Origin: Homoserinibacter sp. GY 40078
Lineage (GTDB): Bacteria > Actinomycetota > Actinomycetes > Actinomycetales > Microbacteriaceae
NCBI RefSeq assembly: GCF_008017545.1
Contig: NZ_VRTZ01000002.1
Coordinates: 682,001-746,000 of the forward strand
Reading direction: 5' to 3'
DNA length: 64,000 nt
Part shown: positions 1-8,927 of the stretch, piece by piece
Layout: the number at the start of each line of letters is the position of its first letter
Position numbering within the stretch: position 1 is the first letter of the stretch
Program-made: the position numbers and the translations under genes
The notes under the pieces: generated by a model
What the model saw: the letters and a program-made list of their open reading frames with translations, nothing else
Databases searched by the model: none
Told to the model about the DNA's origin: nothing

Positions 1-1
1 C

Positions 2-1072
2 GTTCAGCGTCCGGTCAAGGGGCTCATCAGCCACACCGTCCAGGTGCGGTCGGGCGAGGTCGGCGCCGGCGACGCGGCGACGTCGGTCGTCGACCGCGAG
101 TACCGGCATTCTGCCGCGCAGGCTCACTCGGCGACCCACCTCGTGCACGCCGCGCTGCGGCAGACGCTCGGCCAGGAGGCACACCAGTCGGGTTCGTTCA
201 ACAAAGCCGGCTACATGCGGCTCGATTTCTCGTGGAACCAGGCTCTCAGCCATGAGACGCGCTCCGAGATCGAGGAGATCGCGAACAACGCCGTGCGCGA
301 CAACCTCGAAGTGGTGACCCGCATCCTGCCTCTCGACGAGGCGCGCAAGGCGGGCGCGATGGCGCTGTTCGGCGAGAAGTACGGCGACACGGTGCGGATG
401 GTCGACATCGGCGGTCCGTGGTCCAGGGAGCTGTGCGCGGGCACCCATGTGCGCACCTCAGCCGAGGTCGGGCTCGTGAATCTCGTTTCGGAGTCGAGCG
501 TGGGGTCCGCCAACCGGCGCGTCGAAGCACTCGTCGGGCTGGATGCGTTCCGCGACCTCGCTGCGGAACGTGCGATCGTGTCGCAGTTGACCGCCAACCT
601 CAAGACCCCACGGGAGCAACTCCCCGAGCGGATCTCGGACCTCGTGTCGCAGCTCAAGGCGGCCGAGAAGAAGATCGCCGCGTTCGAGGCCAGCAGACTC
701 GCCGAGCGGGTCCCCGCCATCGCCGCATCCGCTGCGCGCGTCGGGCCGGTTCTGGCAGTGCTCGAGGACGTGGGCGTGCTGGCGTCCGCCGACGAGCTGC
801 GGAGCCTCGTGACCTCTGTGCGCGAGCGTCTCGCCGCCGAGCCGGCGGTTGTCGCTCTTGCTGCACGCGCGGGCGGCAAACCGGCGGTCATCGTCGCGAC
901 GACTGCCGGGGCCCGCGACGCAGGTGTCCGCGCCGGAGCGCTGGCGAAGACGGCAGCCGGGGTGCTCGGTGGTGGCGGCGGCGGCAAGGACGACCTTGCG
1001 CAGGGCGGCGGCACGGACGAGAACGCAATCCCGGCGGCGCTCGATTCCATTCGCGGCGCTTTGGCGGGCTGA
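2..1072 (+). CDS. alaS: Alanyl-tRNA synthetase, C-terminal part (5' end outside the window)
   Basis: This is the 3' portion of a cytosolic enzyme that charges tRNA-Ala. The reading frame is open from the window edge, so the true start lies upstream. The editing domain shows HSATH (HxxxH) near base 125 and CAGTH (CxxxH) near base 436, which together form the zinc site that clears mischarged Ser- or Gly-tRNA-Ala. A coiled stretch (residues near LKAAEKKIAAFEASRLAE) follows, and then the DHHA1 domain with its glycine-rich GGGGGGKDD segment and the typical GALAG end. The catalytic aminoacylation domain is missing only because of the window boundary. ruvX begins 7 bases later, as in the common actinobacterial order alaS-ruvX-mltG-aroE. 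The identification is secure. Confidence 0.96.
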   Translation, partial: VQRPVKGLISHTVQVRSGEVGAGDAATSVVDREYRHSAAQAHSATHLVHAALRQTLGQEAHQSGSFNKAGYMRLDFSWNQALSHETRSEIEEIANNAVRDNLEVVTRILPLDEARKAGAMALFGEKYGDTVRMVDIGGPWSRELCAGTHVRTSAEVGLVNLVSESSVGSANRRVEALVGLDAFRDLAAERAIVSQLTANLKTPREQLPERISDLVSQLKAAEKKIAAFEASRLAERVPAIAASAARVGPVLAVLEDVGVLASADELRSLVTSVRERLAAEPAVVALAARAGGKPAVIVATTAGARDAGVRAGALAKTAAGVLGGGGGGKDDLAQGGGTDENAIPAALDSIRGALAG

Positions 1073-1079
1073 CCGGGTC

Positions 1080-1553
1080 ATGCGCCGGGGAGTGCGCGTC
1101 GGCGTCGACGTCGGTCGAGCACGCGTGGGTGCCGCACGATGCGACCCCGACGCGCTCATCGCGACGCCGATCGCGACACTCGCTCGCGGTGACGAGACGA
1201 TCCAGGCGTTGCTCGCGCATGCGGAGGAACTGGATGCGATCGAGTTCGTCGTCGGACTCCCGCTGTCGCTGAACGGGGGAGACACCCCGTCGACGACCGA
1301 CGCCCGGAAGTTCGCACAGGAGCTCGCGGACGCCAGCGCCCGACCGGTACGCCTCGTCGACGAACGGCTGTCGACGGTCACGGCTCACCGGCAGCTCCAG
1401 GCCGGTGGGCGGCGCGCGAAGACGTCGCGCTCCGTCGTGGACCAGGTTGCCGCTGTTATCATCCTGCAGAACGCCCTCGATTCCGAGAGGACGTCGGGTC
1501 GTCCCCCCGGAGCCGTCGTCCCCCGCACGAAAGACCCTGAACGTGGCCTCTGA
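1080..1553 (+). CDS. ruvX: Putative pre-16S rRNA nuclease / Holliday junction resolvase-like YqgF
   Basis: A 157-residue protein of the RNase H-fold YqgF/RuvX family, which is linked to maturation of the 16S rRNA 5' end and was earlier proposed as a Holliday junction resolvase. Visible family motifs are the first-strand catalytic Asp in VGVDVG (D10), the central EFVVGLPLSLNG (E55 onward), and DERLST (D94-E95) with a later conserved Asp in VVDQVAAVIILQ. The ATG at 1080 lies just downstream of alaS and gives the normal family length. The 3' end overlaps mltG by 11 bases, so the two are probably translated in a coupled way. Confidence 0.93.
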   Translation: MRRGVRVGVDVGRARVGAARCDPDALIATPIATLARGDETIQALLAHAEELDAIEFVVGLPLSLNGGDTPSTTDARKFAQELADASARPVRLVDERLSTVTAHRQLQAGGRRAKTSRSVVDQVAAVIILQNALDSERTSGRPPGAVVPRTKDPERGL

Positions 1554-2799
1554 TCCGAGTTGGGACGACATCTTCGGACCATTCACCACCGCCCCGCCTG
1601 TGACGCAGGACGCGGGGAACGCCCGCTCCGCGAGCCCAGACTCAGCGGACACCCCTGATTCGGCCCCGCCGCCGTCACGACGACAGCTGCGCGAAGCCAC
1701 GCCAGGATCGCGCAAGCGCAAGCGGCGCAGCCGCGGATTCGGATGGATCATCGCACTCGTCGTGGTAGTCGCTCTCGTGGCCGGAGCAGGTACGACGGTG
1801 TGGATCATGTTCGAGGACCGCATCCGCGAGGTGCTCGGCATCGCGCCACCCATCGACTACTCGGGTGATGGGAACGGCACCGAGGTCGTGGTGGTGATCG
1901 AGCCGGGCGACATCGGCTCGGATGTCGCGACCACTCTGCACGACGCCGGTGTCACGATGAGCTTCACCGCTTTCTACGAGCTCCTGCTCGAGAACCCCGA
2001 CGTACAGTTCCTGCCCGGGAACTACCGCCTCGAGGAGGAGATGAGCGCGGCGTCGGCCCTCGCTGCGCTCCAAGATCCGGCGAACAAGATCATCAATCAG
2101 GTCACCGTGCCCGAGGGCATCACTGCCGACGCAGCGCTCGAGCTCATCGCATCGGCGACCGAGATCCCGATCGATGAGCTTCGGGCGGCCGCCGACGACT
2201 ACACCTCGTTCGGTATCCCGGAGAAGGCGGGCGGAATCGAGGGCTACCTGTTCCCGGCGACGTACACGTTCGACCCGGACGTCACTGCAAAGGAAGCGAT
2301 CGCCACGCTCGTCGACACCATGTTCGAGCATCTGGATGCGGCCGGCGTGGCCAAGGCGGACCGCTTCCGCACGCTCGTCATGGCGTCGATCGTGCAGCGC
2401 GAATCCGGTCCCGACGAGTCGGACATGCCCAAGATCGCGAGGGTGTTCGAGAACCGTCTGAAGCGTGGCATGAACCTCCAGTCGGACGCGACCGTCGCGT
2501 ACGGAACCGGCAACACGCACACCGTGTGGACTACGCCGGAGGAGCGTGCCGACGCCTCGAATCCCTACAACACGTACGCCAATCCGGGGCTACCCGTCGG
2601 GCCCATCGGGCTCCCCGGAGACGCCGCGATCCAGGCTGCTGTCCAGCCTGCCGACGGCACCTGGCTGTATTTCGTGCCCATCAACCTCCGCACCGGCGAA
2701 ACGGTCTTCTCGAACACCCTCGCGGAGCACGAAGCGGCGGCGAACCAGCTCTACGCGTGGTGCCACGAGAGCGACGAGAACGCTGCCTACTGTGAGTGA
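1543..2799 (+). CDS. mltG: Endolytic peptidoglycan transglycosylase MltG (YceG-like)
   Basis: A 418-residue membrane-anchored lytic transglycosylase that cleaves nascent glycan strands and is thought to set their length. The first ~60 residues are cytoplasmic and rich in Pro, Ser and, near the membrane, Arg/Lys. One membrane helix follows (GWIIALVVVVALVAGAGTT), then an extracytoplasmic LysM-like region and the YceG catalytic domain. The catalytic Glu sits in the motif ASIVQRESG, and the downstream SDATVAYG and NTYANPGLPVGPI segments are family hallmarks. The GTG at 1543 overlaps ruvX and gives VASDPSWDDIF; upstream in-frame sequence is only ruvX in another frame. The long cytoplasmic N-terminus is usual in actinobacteria. 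Confidence 0.93.
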   Translation: MASDPSWDDIFGPFTTAPPVTQDAGNARSASPDSADTPDSAPPPSRRQLREATPGSRKRKRRSRGFGWIIALVVVVALVAGAGTTVWIMFEDRIREVLGIAPPIDYSGDGNGTEVVVVIEPGDIGSDVATTLHDAGVTMSFTAFYELLLENPDVQFLPGNYRLEEEMSAASALAALQDPANKIINQVTVPEGITADAALELIASATEIPIDELRAAADDYTSFGIPEKAGGIEGYLFPATYTFDPDVTAKEAIATLVDTMFEHLDAAGVAKADRFRTLVMASIVQRESGPDESDMPKIARVFENRLKRGMNLQSDATVAYGTGNTHTVWTTPEERADASNPYNTYANPGLPVGPIGLPGDAAIQAAVQPADGTWLYFVPINLRTGETVFSNTLAEHEAAANQLYAWCHESDENAAYCE

Positions 2800-3616
2800 C
2801 GCGACCCCGCTGCGGCTCGCCGTACTGGGGTCGCCGATCGCGCACTCGCTGTCCCCGCAGCTGCATGCGGCGGCCTACGAGGAGCTCGGGCTCGATTGGC
2901 GCTACGACCGCATCGAGGTGGACGACGCGGGCCTCGATGACTTCCTCGGCGGATTGGGCACCGAGTGGCGCGGACTGTCGCTCACGATGCCTCTCAAGCG
3001 TCGCGTCGCCGAGCTCGTACCGGAGGTCGATCCGGTCGCCGCACGCACCCACCAGGGAAACACGATCCTGCTCGATCACGGCACGCCCGTGCGGGCGTTC
3101 AACACGGACGTCCACGGAATCGTCGCGGCTCTTGCCGACGCCGGGGTTCAGACGGCACGCTCCGCGGTCGTCCTCGGCGGGGGAGCAACGGCCGAGAGTG
3201 CCGTGGTCGCCCTCGAGCAGCTGGGCGCGGAGATCGCCGTCGCCGTCCGCGACACCGCGAAGGTGTCGGGGTCACGAGGGTTCGCGTCGACACCGCGCAT
3301 CGTGGCCCTCGACGCCGCTGACGACGTGATCGCGGCGGCGGATGTCGTGGTCTCGACGATCCCGCCGCGGGCGGAGTTCCATGTCGTCTTGCCCGCGGAG
3401 AACATCTCCGGTGTGCTGCTCGACGTCGCCTACACACCGTGGCCCACCCCTCTCGCGTCCCGCTGGGCGGCGGCCGGGGGCGGCATCGTGCACGGCCTCG
3501 AGATGCTGCTACACCAGGCCGTGCATCAGGTGCGGATCTTCGTCTCGGGCGACCCCACCATGCCGCTTCCCGACGAAGAGGCGGTCATCCGGGCGATGCG
3601 CGCCGCTGTGGAATGA
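2792..3616 (+). CDS. aroE: Shikimate dehydrogenase
   Basis: A 274-residue NADP(H)-dependent enzyme that reduces 3-dehydroshikimate to shikimate. The substrate site shows [13 protein letters not shown] near the N-terminus and the LTMPLKR motif with its catalytic Lys. NTDVHGI and the nucleotide-binding loop [11 protein letters not shown] follow; this loop departs a little from the more usual GAGGAA form, as in actinobacterial paralogues. The GTG at 2792 overlaps the mltG stop by 8 bases and begins [13 protein letters not shown]. It lies directly before aroC-aroK-aroB, which supports a role in chorismate synthesis rather than in quinate use. Confidence 0.92.
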   Translation: MSDATPLRLAVLGSPIAHSLSPQLHAAAYEELGLDWRYDRIEVDDAGLDDFLGGLGTEWRGLSLTMPLKRRVAELVPEVDPVAARTHQGNTILLDHGTPVRAFNTDVHGIVAALADAGVQTARSAVVLGGGATAESAVVALEQLGAEIAVAVRDTAKVSGSRGFASTPRIVALDAADDVIAAADVVVSTIPPRAEFHVVLPAENISGVLLDVAYTPWPTPLASRWAAAGGGIVHGLEMLLHQAVHQVRIFVSGDPTMPLPDEEAVIRAMRAAVE

Positions 3617-3624
3617 TCGAAGGC

Positions 3625-4824
3625 ATGCTGCGTTGGTTGACGGCCGGTGAGTCCCACGGTCCCGAGCTGGTGGCCATCCTCGAAGGGGTGCCGGCCGGTG
3701 TGCCGATCCTCCCCGAGCAGATCCAGGCCGACCTCCAGCGCCGCAAGCTCGGATACGGGCGCGGGGCCCGAATGAAGTTCGAGGAAGACGAGCTCACGAT
3801 CTCGGGCGGCATCCGCTTCGGCGAGACGATGGGCAGCCCCGTCGCCCTCCGCATCGGTAACACCGAGTGGCCGCGCTGGGTCGACGTGATGTCGCCCACT
3901 CCGGTCGACCCTGCGACGCTTCCGAAGGGACGCGGCGCCGCGCTCACCCGTCCTCGGCCGGGACATGCGGATCTCGTCGGCATGCAGAAGTACGACTTCC
4001 CTGAGGCACGCAATGTCCTCGAGCGCGCAAGCGCGCGCGAGACTGCAGCCCGGGTCGCGCTGGGCGCCGTCGCACGGGCGTTCCTCGGTGAGCTCGGCAT
4101 CCGGCTCGTATCGCACACGCTCTCGATCGAGACCGTTCACGTGCCCGACGACGCCGCGCTCCCGACTCCCGACGACGTCGATCGACTCGACGCCGATCCG
4201 CTTCGCTGCTTCGACCCGGCCACCTCCGAGCGCATGGTCGCCCGCATCGATCGAGCGCACGACGAGGGCGACACCCTCGGCGGCATCGTCGAGGTGCTCG
4301 CATACGGCCTGCCTCCGGGCCTCGGCAGCCACGTGCACTGGGACCGGCGGCTCGATGCACAGCTCGCGGCGGCACTCATGGGCATCCAGGCGATCAAGGG
4401 GGTCGAGGTCGGCGATGGCTTCGAGACCACGCGGCGTCCGGGTTCGGCGGCGCACGACGAACTCGTCTCCGACGATGGGGTCATCACGCGGCTGAGTGAC
4501 AAGGCAGGGGGAACCGAGGGCGGCATGTCCACGGGTACCGTCCTCCGTGTGCGGGCCGGCATGAAGCCGATCGCCACTGTCCCGCACGCCCTCCGAACCG
4601 TGGACGTCAGCACGGGCGAAGCTGCGGCCGCCCACCATCAGCGTTCGGATGTGTGCGCCGTCCCCGCGGCGGGTGTCGTCGCGGAGGCGATGGTCGCCCT
4701 CGTGCTCGCGGCTTCGGTGCTCGAGAAATTCGGCGGCGACTCGATCGGAGAGACCCGCCGCAATCTCGACGGGTACCTCGGCAACATCCCGGACGCCCTG
4801 CGCACGGGCATCTCCCCGGCATGA
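3625..4824 (+). CDS. aroC: Chorismate synthase
   Basis: A 399-residue FMN-dependent enzyme that converts EPSP to chorismate, the last common step to Trp, Phe, Tyr and folate. Family signatures are [18 protein letters not shown] at the N-terminus, [11 protein letters not shown], the [15 protein letters not shown] stretch, and [18 protein letters not shown] near residue 300. I chose ATG 3625 ([12 protein letters not shown]), where the family sequence normally begins. An in-frame ATG at 3613 would add MIEG and overlap the aroE stop, and cannot be excluded. The 3' end overlaps aroK by 4 bases (ATGA). Confidence 0.95.
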   Translation: MLRWLTAGESHGPELVAILEGVPAGVPILPEQIQADLQRRKLGYGRGARMKFEEDELTISGGIRFGETMGSPVALRIGNTEWPRWVDVMSPTPVDPATLPKGRGAALTRPRPGHADLVGMQKYDFPEARNVLERASARETAARVALGAVARAFLGELGIRLVSHTLSIETVHVPDDAALPTPDDVDRLDADPLRCFDPATSERMVARIDRAHDEGDTLGGIVEVLAYGLPPGLGSHVHWDRRLDAQLAAALMGIQAIKGVEVGDGFETTRRPGSAAHDELVSDDGVITRLSDKAGGTEGGMSTGTVLRVRAGMKPIATVPHALRTVDVSTGEAAAAHHQRSDVCAVPAAGVVAEAMVALVLAASVLEKFGGDSIGETRRNLDGYLGNIPDALRTGISPA

Positions 4825-5327
4825 CCGGGCCGCGTGTAGTCTTCGTGGGCCCGATGGGGGCGGGCAAGACCCGTCTCGGCAAGCGGGTCGCTGCGTCCCT
4901 CGGCGTTCCGTTCGTCGATACGGATCGGGTGATCGTGACCCAGCACGGCCCGATCGCCGAGATCTTCGATACGCACGGCGAGGAACGTTTCCGCGCCCTG
5001 GAGCGCGAGGCGGTGTCCGAGGCACTCCAGACCGCCGGCGTCATCTCTCTCGGTGGGGGAGCGGTGCTCGACGCCGGGACTCGTGCCGACCTCGCGCCGC
5101 TTCCCGTCGTCTGGCTGACGATCACACCGGAGGCGGTCGCCGCGCGTCTCGTGGGCAGCGGCCGCCCGCTTGTGCGCGACGGCGGTCTCGAGGCATGGCA
5201 GCGCATCGCCGAAAGCCGACGCCCTCTCTACGCCGAAGTCGCCGACGTGGAGTTCGACACCTCGCGCCGACCCATCGACCACATCGCCCGCGACATCGTC
5301 GCGTGGCTCGAGACGGAGGACCGATGA
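4821..5327 (+). CDS. aroK: Shikimate kinase
   Basis: A 168-residue P-loop kinase that phosphorylates shikimate at the 3-hydroxyl using ATP. The Walker A motif GPMGAGKT covers residues 10-17. The shikimate-binding Asp follows in FVDTDRVIV, with the FRALEREAV segment after it and the conserved [11 protein letters not shown] loop. It sits between aroC and aroB with 4-base overlaps on both sides, so translation is probably coupled. The length matches the single-domain bacterial form. Confidence 0.95.
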   Translation: MTGPRVVFVGPMGAGKTRLGKRVAASLGVPFVDTDRVIVTQHGPIAEIFDTHGEERFRALEREAVSEALQTAGVISLGGGAVLDAGTRADLAPLPVVWLTITPEAVAARLVGSGRPLVRDGGLEAWQRIAESRRPLYAEVADVEFDTSRRPIDHIARDIVAWLETEDR

Positions 5328-6409
5328 CCGACACGACGGTGATCCCCGTGCACGGCACGGACGGCATGGCTGACTACGAGGTCCATGTCGGCCGCGGACT
5401 CCTCGACGATGTGGCCGAGCACCTCGGATCTCGCGTCGCGAAGATCCTCGTCGTGCACGCGCCGACGCTCGGGGCGCGGGCCGAGCAGCTGCGCGCCCGG
5501 CTCGCGGACCGGTACGAGGTGATCCTCGCGGAGGTACCGGATGCCGAGTCTGCGAAGCGCGTCGAGGTCGCCGCCTTCTGTTGGCAGATCATGGGTCAGA
5601 CCGACTTCACCCGCAGTGATGCCGTGATCGGCTTCGGGGGCGGCGCGACGACAGATCTTGCGGGCTTCGTCGCCGCGACCTGGATGCGCGGGGTGGAGCT
5701 CATCCAGATCCCCACGAGCGTGCTCGGGATGGTCGATGCCGCCGTCGGAGGGAAGACGGGGATCAACACCGCGGAGGGAAAGAACCTCGTGGGGGCCTTC
5801 TACGCCCCACGCGCCGTGCTGTGCGACCTGGACGTGCTCGACACTCTTCCTCGCAACGAGATCCTGGCCGGGTATGCGGAGGTCGTGAAGGCGGGCTTCA
5901 TCGCCGAGCCCGAGATCCTCGACATCGTGGAGGCCGATCCGCAGCGCGCGACCGATCCCGCCGCGCCCGAGTTCCGTCGCACGATCGAGCTCGCGATCGG
6001 CATGAAGGCGCGAGTCGTGGGCGAAGATTTCACCGAGCAGGGGCTGAGGGAGATCCTCAACTACGGTCACACCCTCGGCCACGCGATCGAACACGCCGAG
6101 CGGTATCAGTGGCGCCACGGTGCCGCGATCGCGATCGGCATGATGTTCGCCGCCGAGCTCTCGCGGCTCACGCGTCACCTGTCGGACGCCGCCGTGGACC
6201 GGCACCGCCGGATCCTCGACTCGCTCGACCTCCCGACGACGTACCCGGCGGGGCGATGGTCGACTCTGCTGGCCACGATGAAGCGCGACAAGAAGGCACG
6301 CGGCGCGCTCCTGCGATTCATCGTGCTCGACGACATCGGACGCCCCACGACTGTGCAGGGCCCCGACGAGGGTCTGCTCTTCGCCGCGTACCAGGAGATC
6401 GCCTCCTAG
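5324..6409 (+). CDS. aroB: 3-Dehydroquinate synthase
   Basis: A 361-residue NAD- and Zn/Co-dependent enzyme that cyclises DAHP to 3-dehydroquinate, the second shikimate-pathway step. The NAD-binding motif GFGGGATTDLAGFVAATWMRG is visible, followed by PTSVLGMVDAAVGGKTGIN. Metal ligands are expected in EVVKAG and in the HTLGHAIEH block. ATG 5324 overlaps the aroK stop by 4 bases. aroQ follows after 32 bases, with its own likely promoter. Confidence 0.95.
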   Translation: MTDTTVIPVHGTDGMADYEVHVGRGLLDDVAEHLGSRVAKILVVHAPTLGARAEQLRARLADRYEVILAEVPDAESAKRVEVAAFCWQIMGQTDFTRSDAVIGFGGGATTDLAGFVAATWMRGVELIQIPTSVLGMVDAAVGGKTGINTAEGKNLVGAFYAPRAVLCDLDVLDTLPRNEILAGYAEVVKAGFIAEPEILDIVEADPQRATDPAAPEFRRTIELAIGMKARVVGEDFTEQGLREILNYGHTLGHAIEHAERYQWRHGAAIAIGMMFAAELSRLTRHLSDAAVDRHRRILDSLDLPTTYPAGRWSTLLATMKRDKKARGALLRFIVLDDIGRPTTVQGPDEGLLFAAYQEIAS

Positions 6410-6427
6410 CGGCTTCGCCCGCAACGG

Positions 6428-6433
6428 TAGGCT
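6428..6433 (+). promoter_or_regulatory. Likely -10 element before aroQ
   Basis: TAGGCT lies 8 bases before the aroQ ATG, in the 32-base gap after aroB. No convincing -35 hexamer is seen. A -10 box this close would place transcription initiation at or next to the start codon, giving a leaderless or nearly leaderless mRNA. Confidence 0.4.
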
Positions 6434-6441
6434 GTGGCCCC

Positions 6442-6879
6442 ATGACACGCGTGCTGGTGCTCAACGGCCCGAATCTCGGACGTCTCGGCAGCCGTGAGCC
6501 CGACGTGTACGGATCGCAGGACCTGTCGGCCTTGCGCGTCCAGCTCGTCGACGAGGCGGGCGACGGCGTCGAGATCGACCTGCGGCAGACCGACGACGAG
6601 GCAGAGCTCATCCATTGGCTCTACGAGGCGGTCGACACCTCGACACCGGTGATCCTCAATCCGGCGGCGTTCACCCACTACAGCTACGCACTGCGCGACG
6701 CCGCGGCCCTCGTGACCAAGGCGGGGATCCCCCTCGTCGAAGTCCACATCAGCAACCCGCATTCGCGTGAGAGGTTCCGCCACACGAGCGTCATCTCGGG
6801 CGTGGCCACGGGCGTCATCGCCGGTTTCGGGTTCGACTCGTACCTGCTCGCGCTCGGCGCGATCCGCCGCACCGCCTGA
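6442..6879 (+). CDS. aroQ: Type II 3-dehydroquinate dehydratase
   Basis: A 145-residue dodecameric enzyme of the type II (AroQ/AroD2) family that dehydrates 3-dehydroquinate to 3-dehydroshikimate. Family motifs are [20 protein letters not shown] with the active-site Tyr, [17 protein letters not shown] with Asn and the catalytic-base region, and [16 protein letters not shown] with the catalytic His. The ATG at 6442 gives the normal N-terminus. With aroE, aroC, aroK and aroB it covers five of the seven shikimate-pathway steps; DAHP synthase and EPSP synthase are not in this window. Confidence 0.95.
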   Translation: MTRVLVLNGPNLGRLGSREPDVYGSQDLSALRVQLVDEAGDGVEIDLRQTDDEAELIHWLYEAVDTSTPVILNPAAFTHYSYALRDAAALVTKAGIPLVEVHISNPHSRERFRHTSVISGVATGVIAGFGFDSYLLALGAIRRTA

Positions 6880-6910
6880 GCTCCGCCTCAGCGGCGGCGG
6901 CGAACGTCGT

Positions 6911-6916
6911 TACACT
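6911..6916 (+). promoter_or_regulatory. Possible -10 element for efp
   Basis: TACACT lies in the 88-base gap between aroQ and efp, 51 bases before the efp ATG. It would give a leader of about 45 bases. The spacer upstream holds no clear -35 hexamer, so this is a weak call. Confidence 0.35.
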
Positions 6917-6967
6917 CAGGGGGGCGCTCCTGCCTCCCACCCGATAGGAACGGAACATCTCACTCGT

Positions 6968-7525
6968 ATGGCCACGACGAACGACATCAAGAACGGCAGC
7001 GTCCTCAACCTCGACGGACAGCTGTGGAGCATCGTCGAGTTCCAGCACGTGAAGCCGGGCAAGGGCGGAGCGTTCGTCCGCACCAAGATGAAGAACGTGA
7101 TGTCGGGCAAGGTGGTCGACCGCACCTTCAATGCCGGCACCAAGATCGATTTCGCCACCGTCGACCGTCGTGACTTCCAGTACCTCTACCGCGACGGCGA
7201 CGGGTTCGTGTTCATGGACACGAGCGACTACGACCAGATCACGGTCCCGGCGACGACGGTCGGCGATGCCGCCAACTTCATGCTCGAGAACCAGACCGTG
7301 CAGATCGCCGTGCACGAGGGCGAGCCGCTCTATGTCGAGCTGCCTGCCTCCGTCGTGCTCGAGATCACCTACACCGAGCCGGGCCTCCAGGGCGACCGCT
7401 CGAGCGCCGGCACCAAGCCCGCGACCGTCGAGACCGGCTACGAGATCCAGGTGCCGCTCTTCGTCGAGACGGGCACGAAGGTCAAGGTCGACACCCGCTC
7501 GGGCGACTACCTCGGTCGCGTCTGA
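6968..7525 (+). CDS. efp: Elongation factor P
   Basis: A 185-residue three-domain translation factor that binds between the P and E sites and relieves ribosome stalling at polyproline. The N-terminal KOW-like domain carries the conserved tip [15 protein letters not shown], whose Lys is the modified residue in some bacteria. The OB domains follow, with the signature region ending [19 protein letters not shown]. The start ATG ([13 protein letters not shown]) is preceded by GGAACGGAACATCTC. nusB begins 3 bases after the stop, the usual efp-nusB pair. Confidence 0.96.
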   Translation: MATTNDIKNGSVLNLDGQLWSIVEFQHVKPGKGGAFVRTKMKNVMSGKVVDRTFNAGTKIDFATVDRRDFQYLYRDGDGFVFMDTSDYDQITVPATTVGDAANFMLENQTVQIAVHEGEPLYVELPASVVLEITYTEPGLQGDRSSAGTKPATVETGYEIQVPLFVETGTKVKVDTRSGDYLGRV

Positions 7526-7528
7526 TCC

Positions 7529-7939
7529 GTGAGCTCACGTACCAAGGCCCGCAAGCGGGCACTCGACGTCATCTACGGCGCCGATCTTCGCGAGCGTTCG
7601 CTCACCGAGGCTCTCGCGGAGGAGGAGTTGCGCGCGACCAGCTATCCGGAACGGGCGGGCTCCTGGGCGTACGCCCGTGAGATCGTCGCGGGTGTCGACG
7701 CGCATCTCGACGAACTCGACGCCGTGATCGAGGCGCACACGAACGGCTGGCCCCTCGACCGGATGCCGCCCGTCGACCGCGCGCTCATCCGCATCGGCGC
7801 GTGGGAGATCCTGCACAACGACGAGGTGCCGGACGGAGTCGCGATCGCCGAGGCGGTCGAAGCCGCGTCACAGCTCTCCACCGACGAGTCCGGAGCGTTC
7901 GTCAACGGCGTGCTCTCGGCCATCGCCCGGGGGCGCTAG
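7529..7939 (+). CDS. nusB: Transcription antitermination factor NusB
   Basis: A 136-residue all-helical RNA-binding protein that, with NusE (S10), binds boxA of rRNA operons and supports antitermination. The N-terminus SSRTKARKRALDVIYGADLR is the typical boxA-binding arginine-rich start. ALIRIGAWEILHNDEVPDGVAIAEAVE and the closing FVNGVLSAIAR are family hallmarks. GTG 7529 gives the normal length. The core cluster ends here; an unrelated ABC transporter follows. Confidence 0.94.
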   Translation: MSSRTKARKRALDVIYGADLRERSLTEALAEEELRATSYPERAGSWAYAREIVAGVDAHLDELDAVIEAHTNGWPLDRMPPVDRALIRIGAWEILHNDEVPDGVAIAEAVEAASQLSTDESGAFVNGVLSAIARGR

Positions 7940-7951
7940 ACCCGTCGTGTG

Positions 7952-7965
7952 ACGCCGAGAGGCGT
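7952..7965 (+). terminator. Possible weak terminator after nusB
   Basis: A short hairpin ACGCC-GAGA-GGCGT (5 bp, GNRA-type loop) lies 13 bases after the nusB stop and is followed by TGTATTGCGTT, modestly T-rich for this genome. It separates nusB from the ABC promoter. The stem is short, so its efficiency is doubtful. Confidence 0.35.
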
Positions 7966-7991
7966 TGTATTGCGTTCCGTGACGAGTCGCT

Positions 7992-8021
7992 TTGCCGACC
8001 CGGTGCCCTGATCCCTACGGT
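7992..8021 (+). promoter_or_regulatory. Promoter of the ABC importer operon
   Basis: TTGCCG (7992-7997) and TACGGT (8016-8021) are separated by 18 bases and lie 7 bases before the GTG of the ATPase gene. This is the best -35/-10 pair seen in the window. The message would be leaderless or nearly so. Confidence 0.45.
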
Positions 8022-8028
8022 CGGTCGG

Positions 8029-8883
8029 GTGACCTTGCTCGAGACGACATCCGCGCCGGCGCTCCCCGTGAGCCTCTCCGGTGTGGCGCGCCGATTCCCC
8101 TCGCCGGATGGCGGGGAGCGCGTCGTGCTGCGCGAGATCGATCTCTCGATCCGTGCCGGTGAGATCGTCGCGCTGCTCGGGCCGTCGGGCTGCGGCAAGT
8201 CGACCCTTCTGCGCCTGATCTCCGGACTCGACACGGCGGATGGCGGAGAGCTGACGATCGCCGGCACCCCCGTCGCGGCCGTCGACCAGCGCTGTGCGGT
8301 TGCCTTCCAGGAACCGCGCCTCCTTCCGTGGCGCACGATCGAGCGCAATGTCGAGATCGGACTGCCCCGTGGCACCGAGAAGTCGGCGGGCCGCGATCGC
8401 GTCTCCGAGCTGCTGCGCCTCGTCCAGTTGGATCACGCGAGCGGGCTTCGGCCGCGTCAGGTCTCCGGAGGAATGGCCCAGCGCGCGTCGCTCGCACGTG
8501 CTCTCGCCCGCAACCCCGGGGTGCTGCTCCTCGATGAGCCGTTCGGCGCCCTCGACGCACTGACCCGCATCACGATGCAGGACCTGCTGCTCGAGGTGCA
8601 CGCCGTCGAGCCGGCCACGATCGTGCTCGTCACCCACGATGTGGACGAAGCGCTGCAGCTCGCTGACCGCATCGTCTTGCTCGGCACCGACGGCGACACG
8701 GCAGGAGCGACCATTCGGCGGGTGCTCGAGGTCGGGAATCGCCGCCCCCGCGACCGCGGCGACGCGCGCCTCGCCGCGCTCCGCGCCGAACTGCTCGACC
8801 TGCTCGGAGTCGAGAGCCACCACCCCGAGGACTACATCACCCAGGCGATCAAGGCTCAGCGCTCCAAGCGCGAGAACCCCTGA
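8029..8883 (+). CDS. ABC transporter ATP-binding protein (sulfonate/nitrate/taurine class)
   Basis: A 284-residue cytoplasmic ATPase of the SsuB/TauB/NrtD family. Walker A is LLGPSGCGKSTLLR, the Q-loop is AFQEPRLLPWRTIERNV, the signature is VSGGMAQRASLARAL, Walker B is VLLLDEPFGALDALTR, and the switch His is in LVTHDVDEAL. The Q-loop text (EPRLLPW) is characteristic of this class. GTG 8029 (VTLLETTSAP) fits the promoter spacing; an earlier start would run into low-similarity sequence. The next two genes supply the binding lipoprotein and the permease. The substrate cannot be fixed from sequence: aliphatic sulfonate is the family default. Confidence 0.85.
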   Translation: MTLLETTSAPALPVSLSGVARRFPSPDGGERVVLREIDLSIRAGEIVALLGPSGCGKSTLLRLISGLDTADGGELTIAGTPVAAVDQRCAVAFQEPRLLPWRTIERNVEIGLPRGTEKSAGRDRVSELLRLVQLDHASGLRPRQVSGGMAQRASLARALARNPGVLLLDEPFGALDALTRITMQDLLLEVHAVEPATIVLVTHDVDEALQLADRIVLLGTDGDTAGATIRRVLEVGNRRPRDRGDARLAALRAELLDLLGVESHHPEDYITQAIKAQRSKRENP

Positions 8884-8927
8884 ACGCCGCATCACCCCAC
8901 CTGAAAACAGCAGAGGAACCCAACACC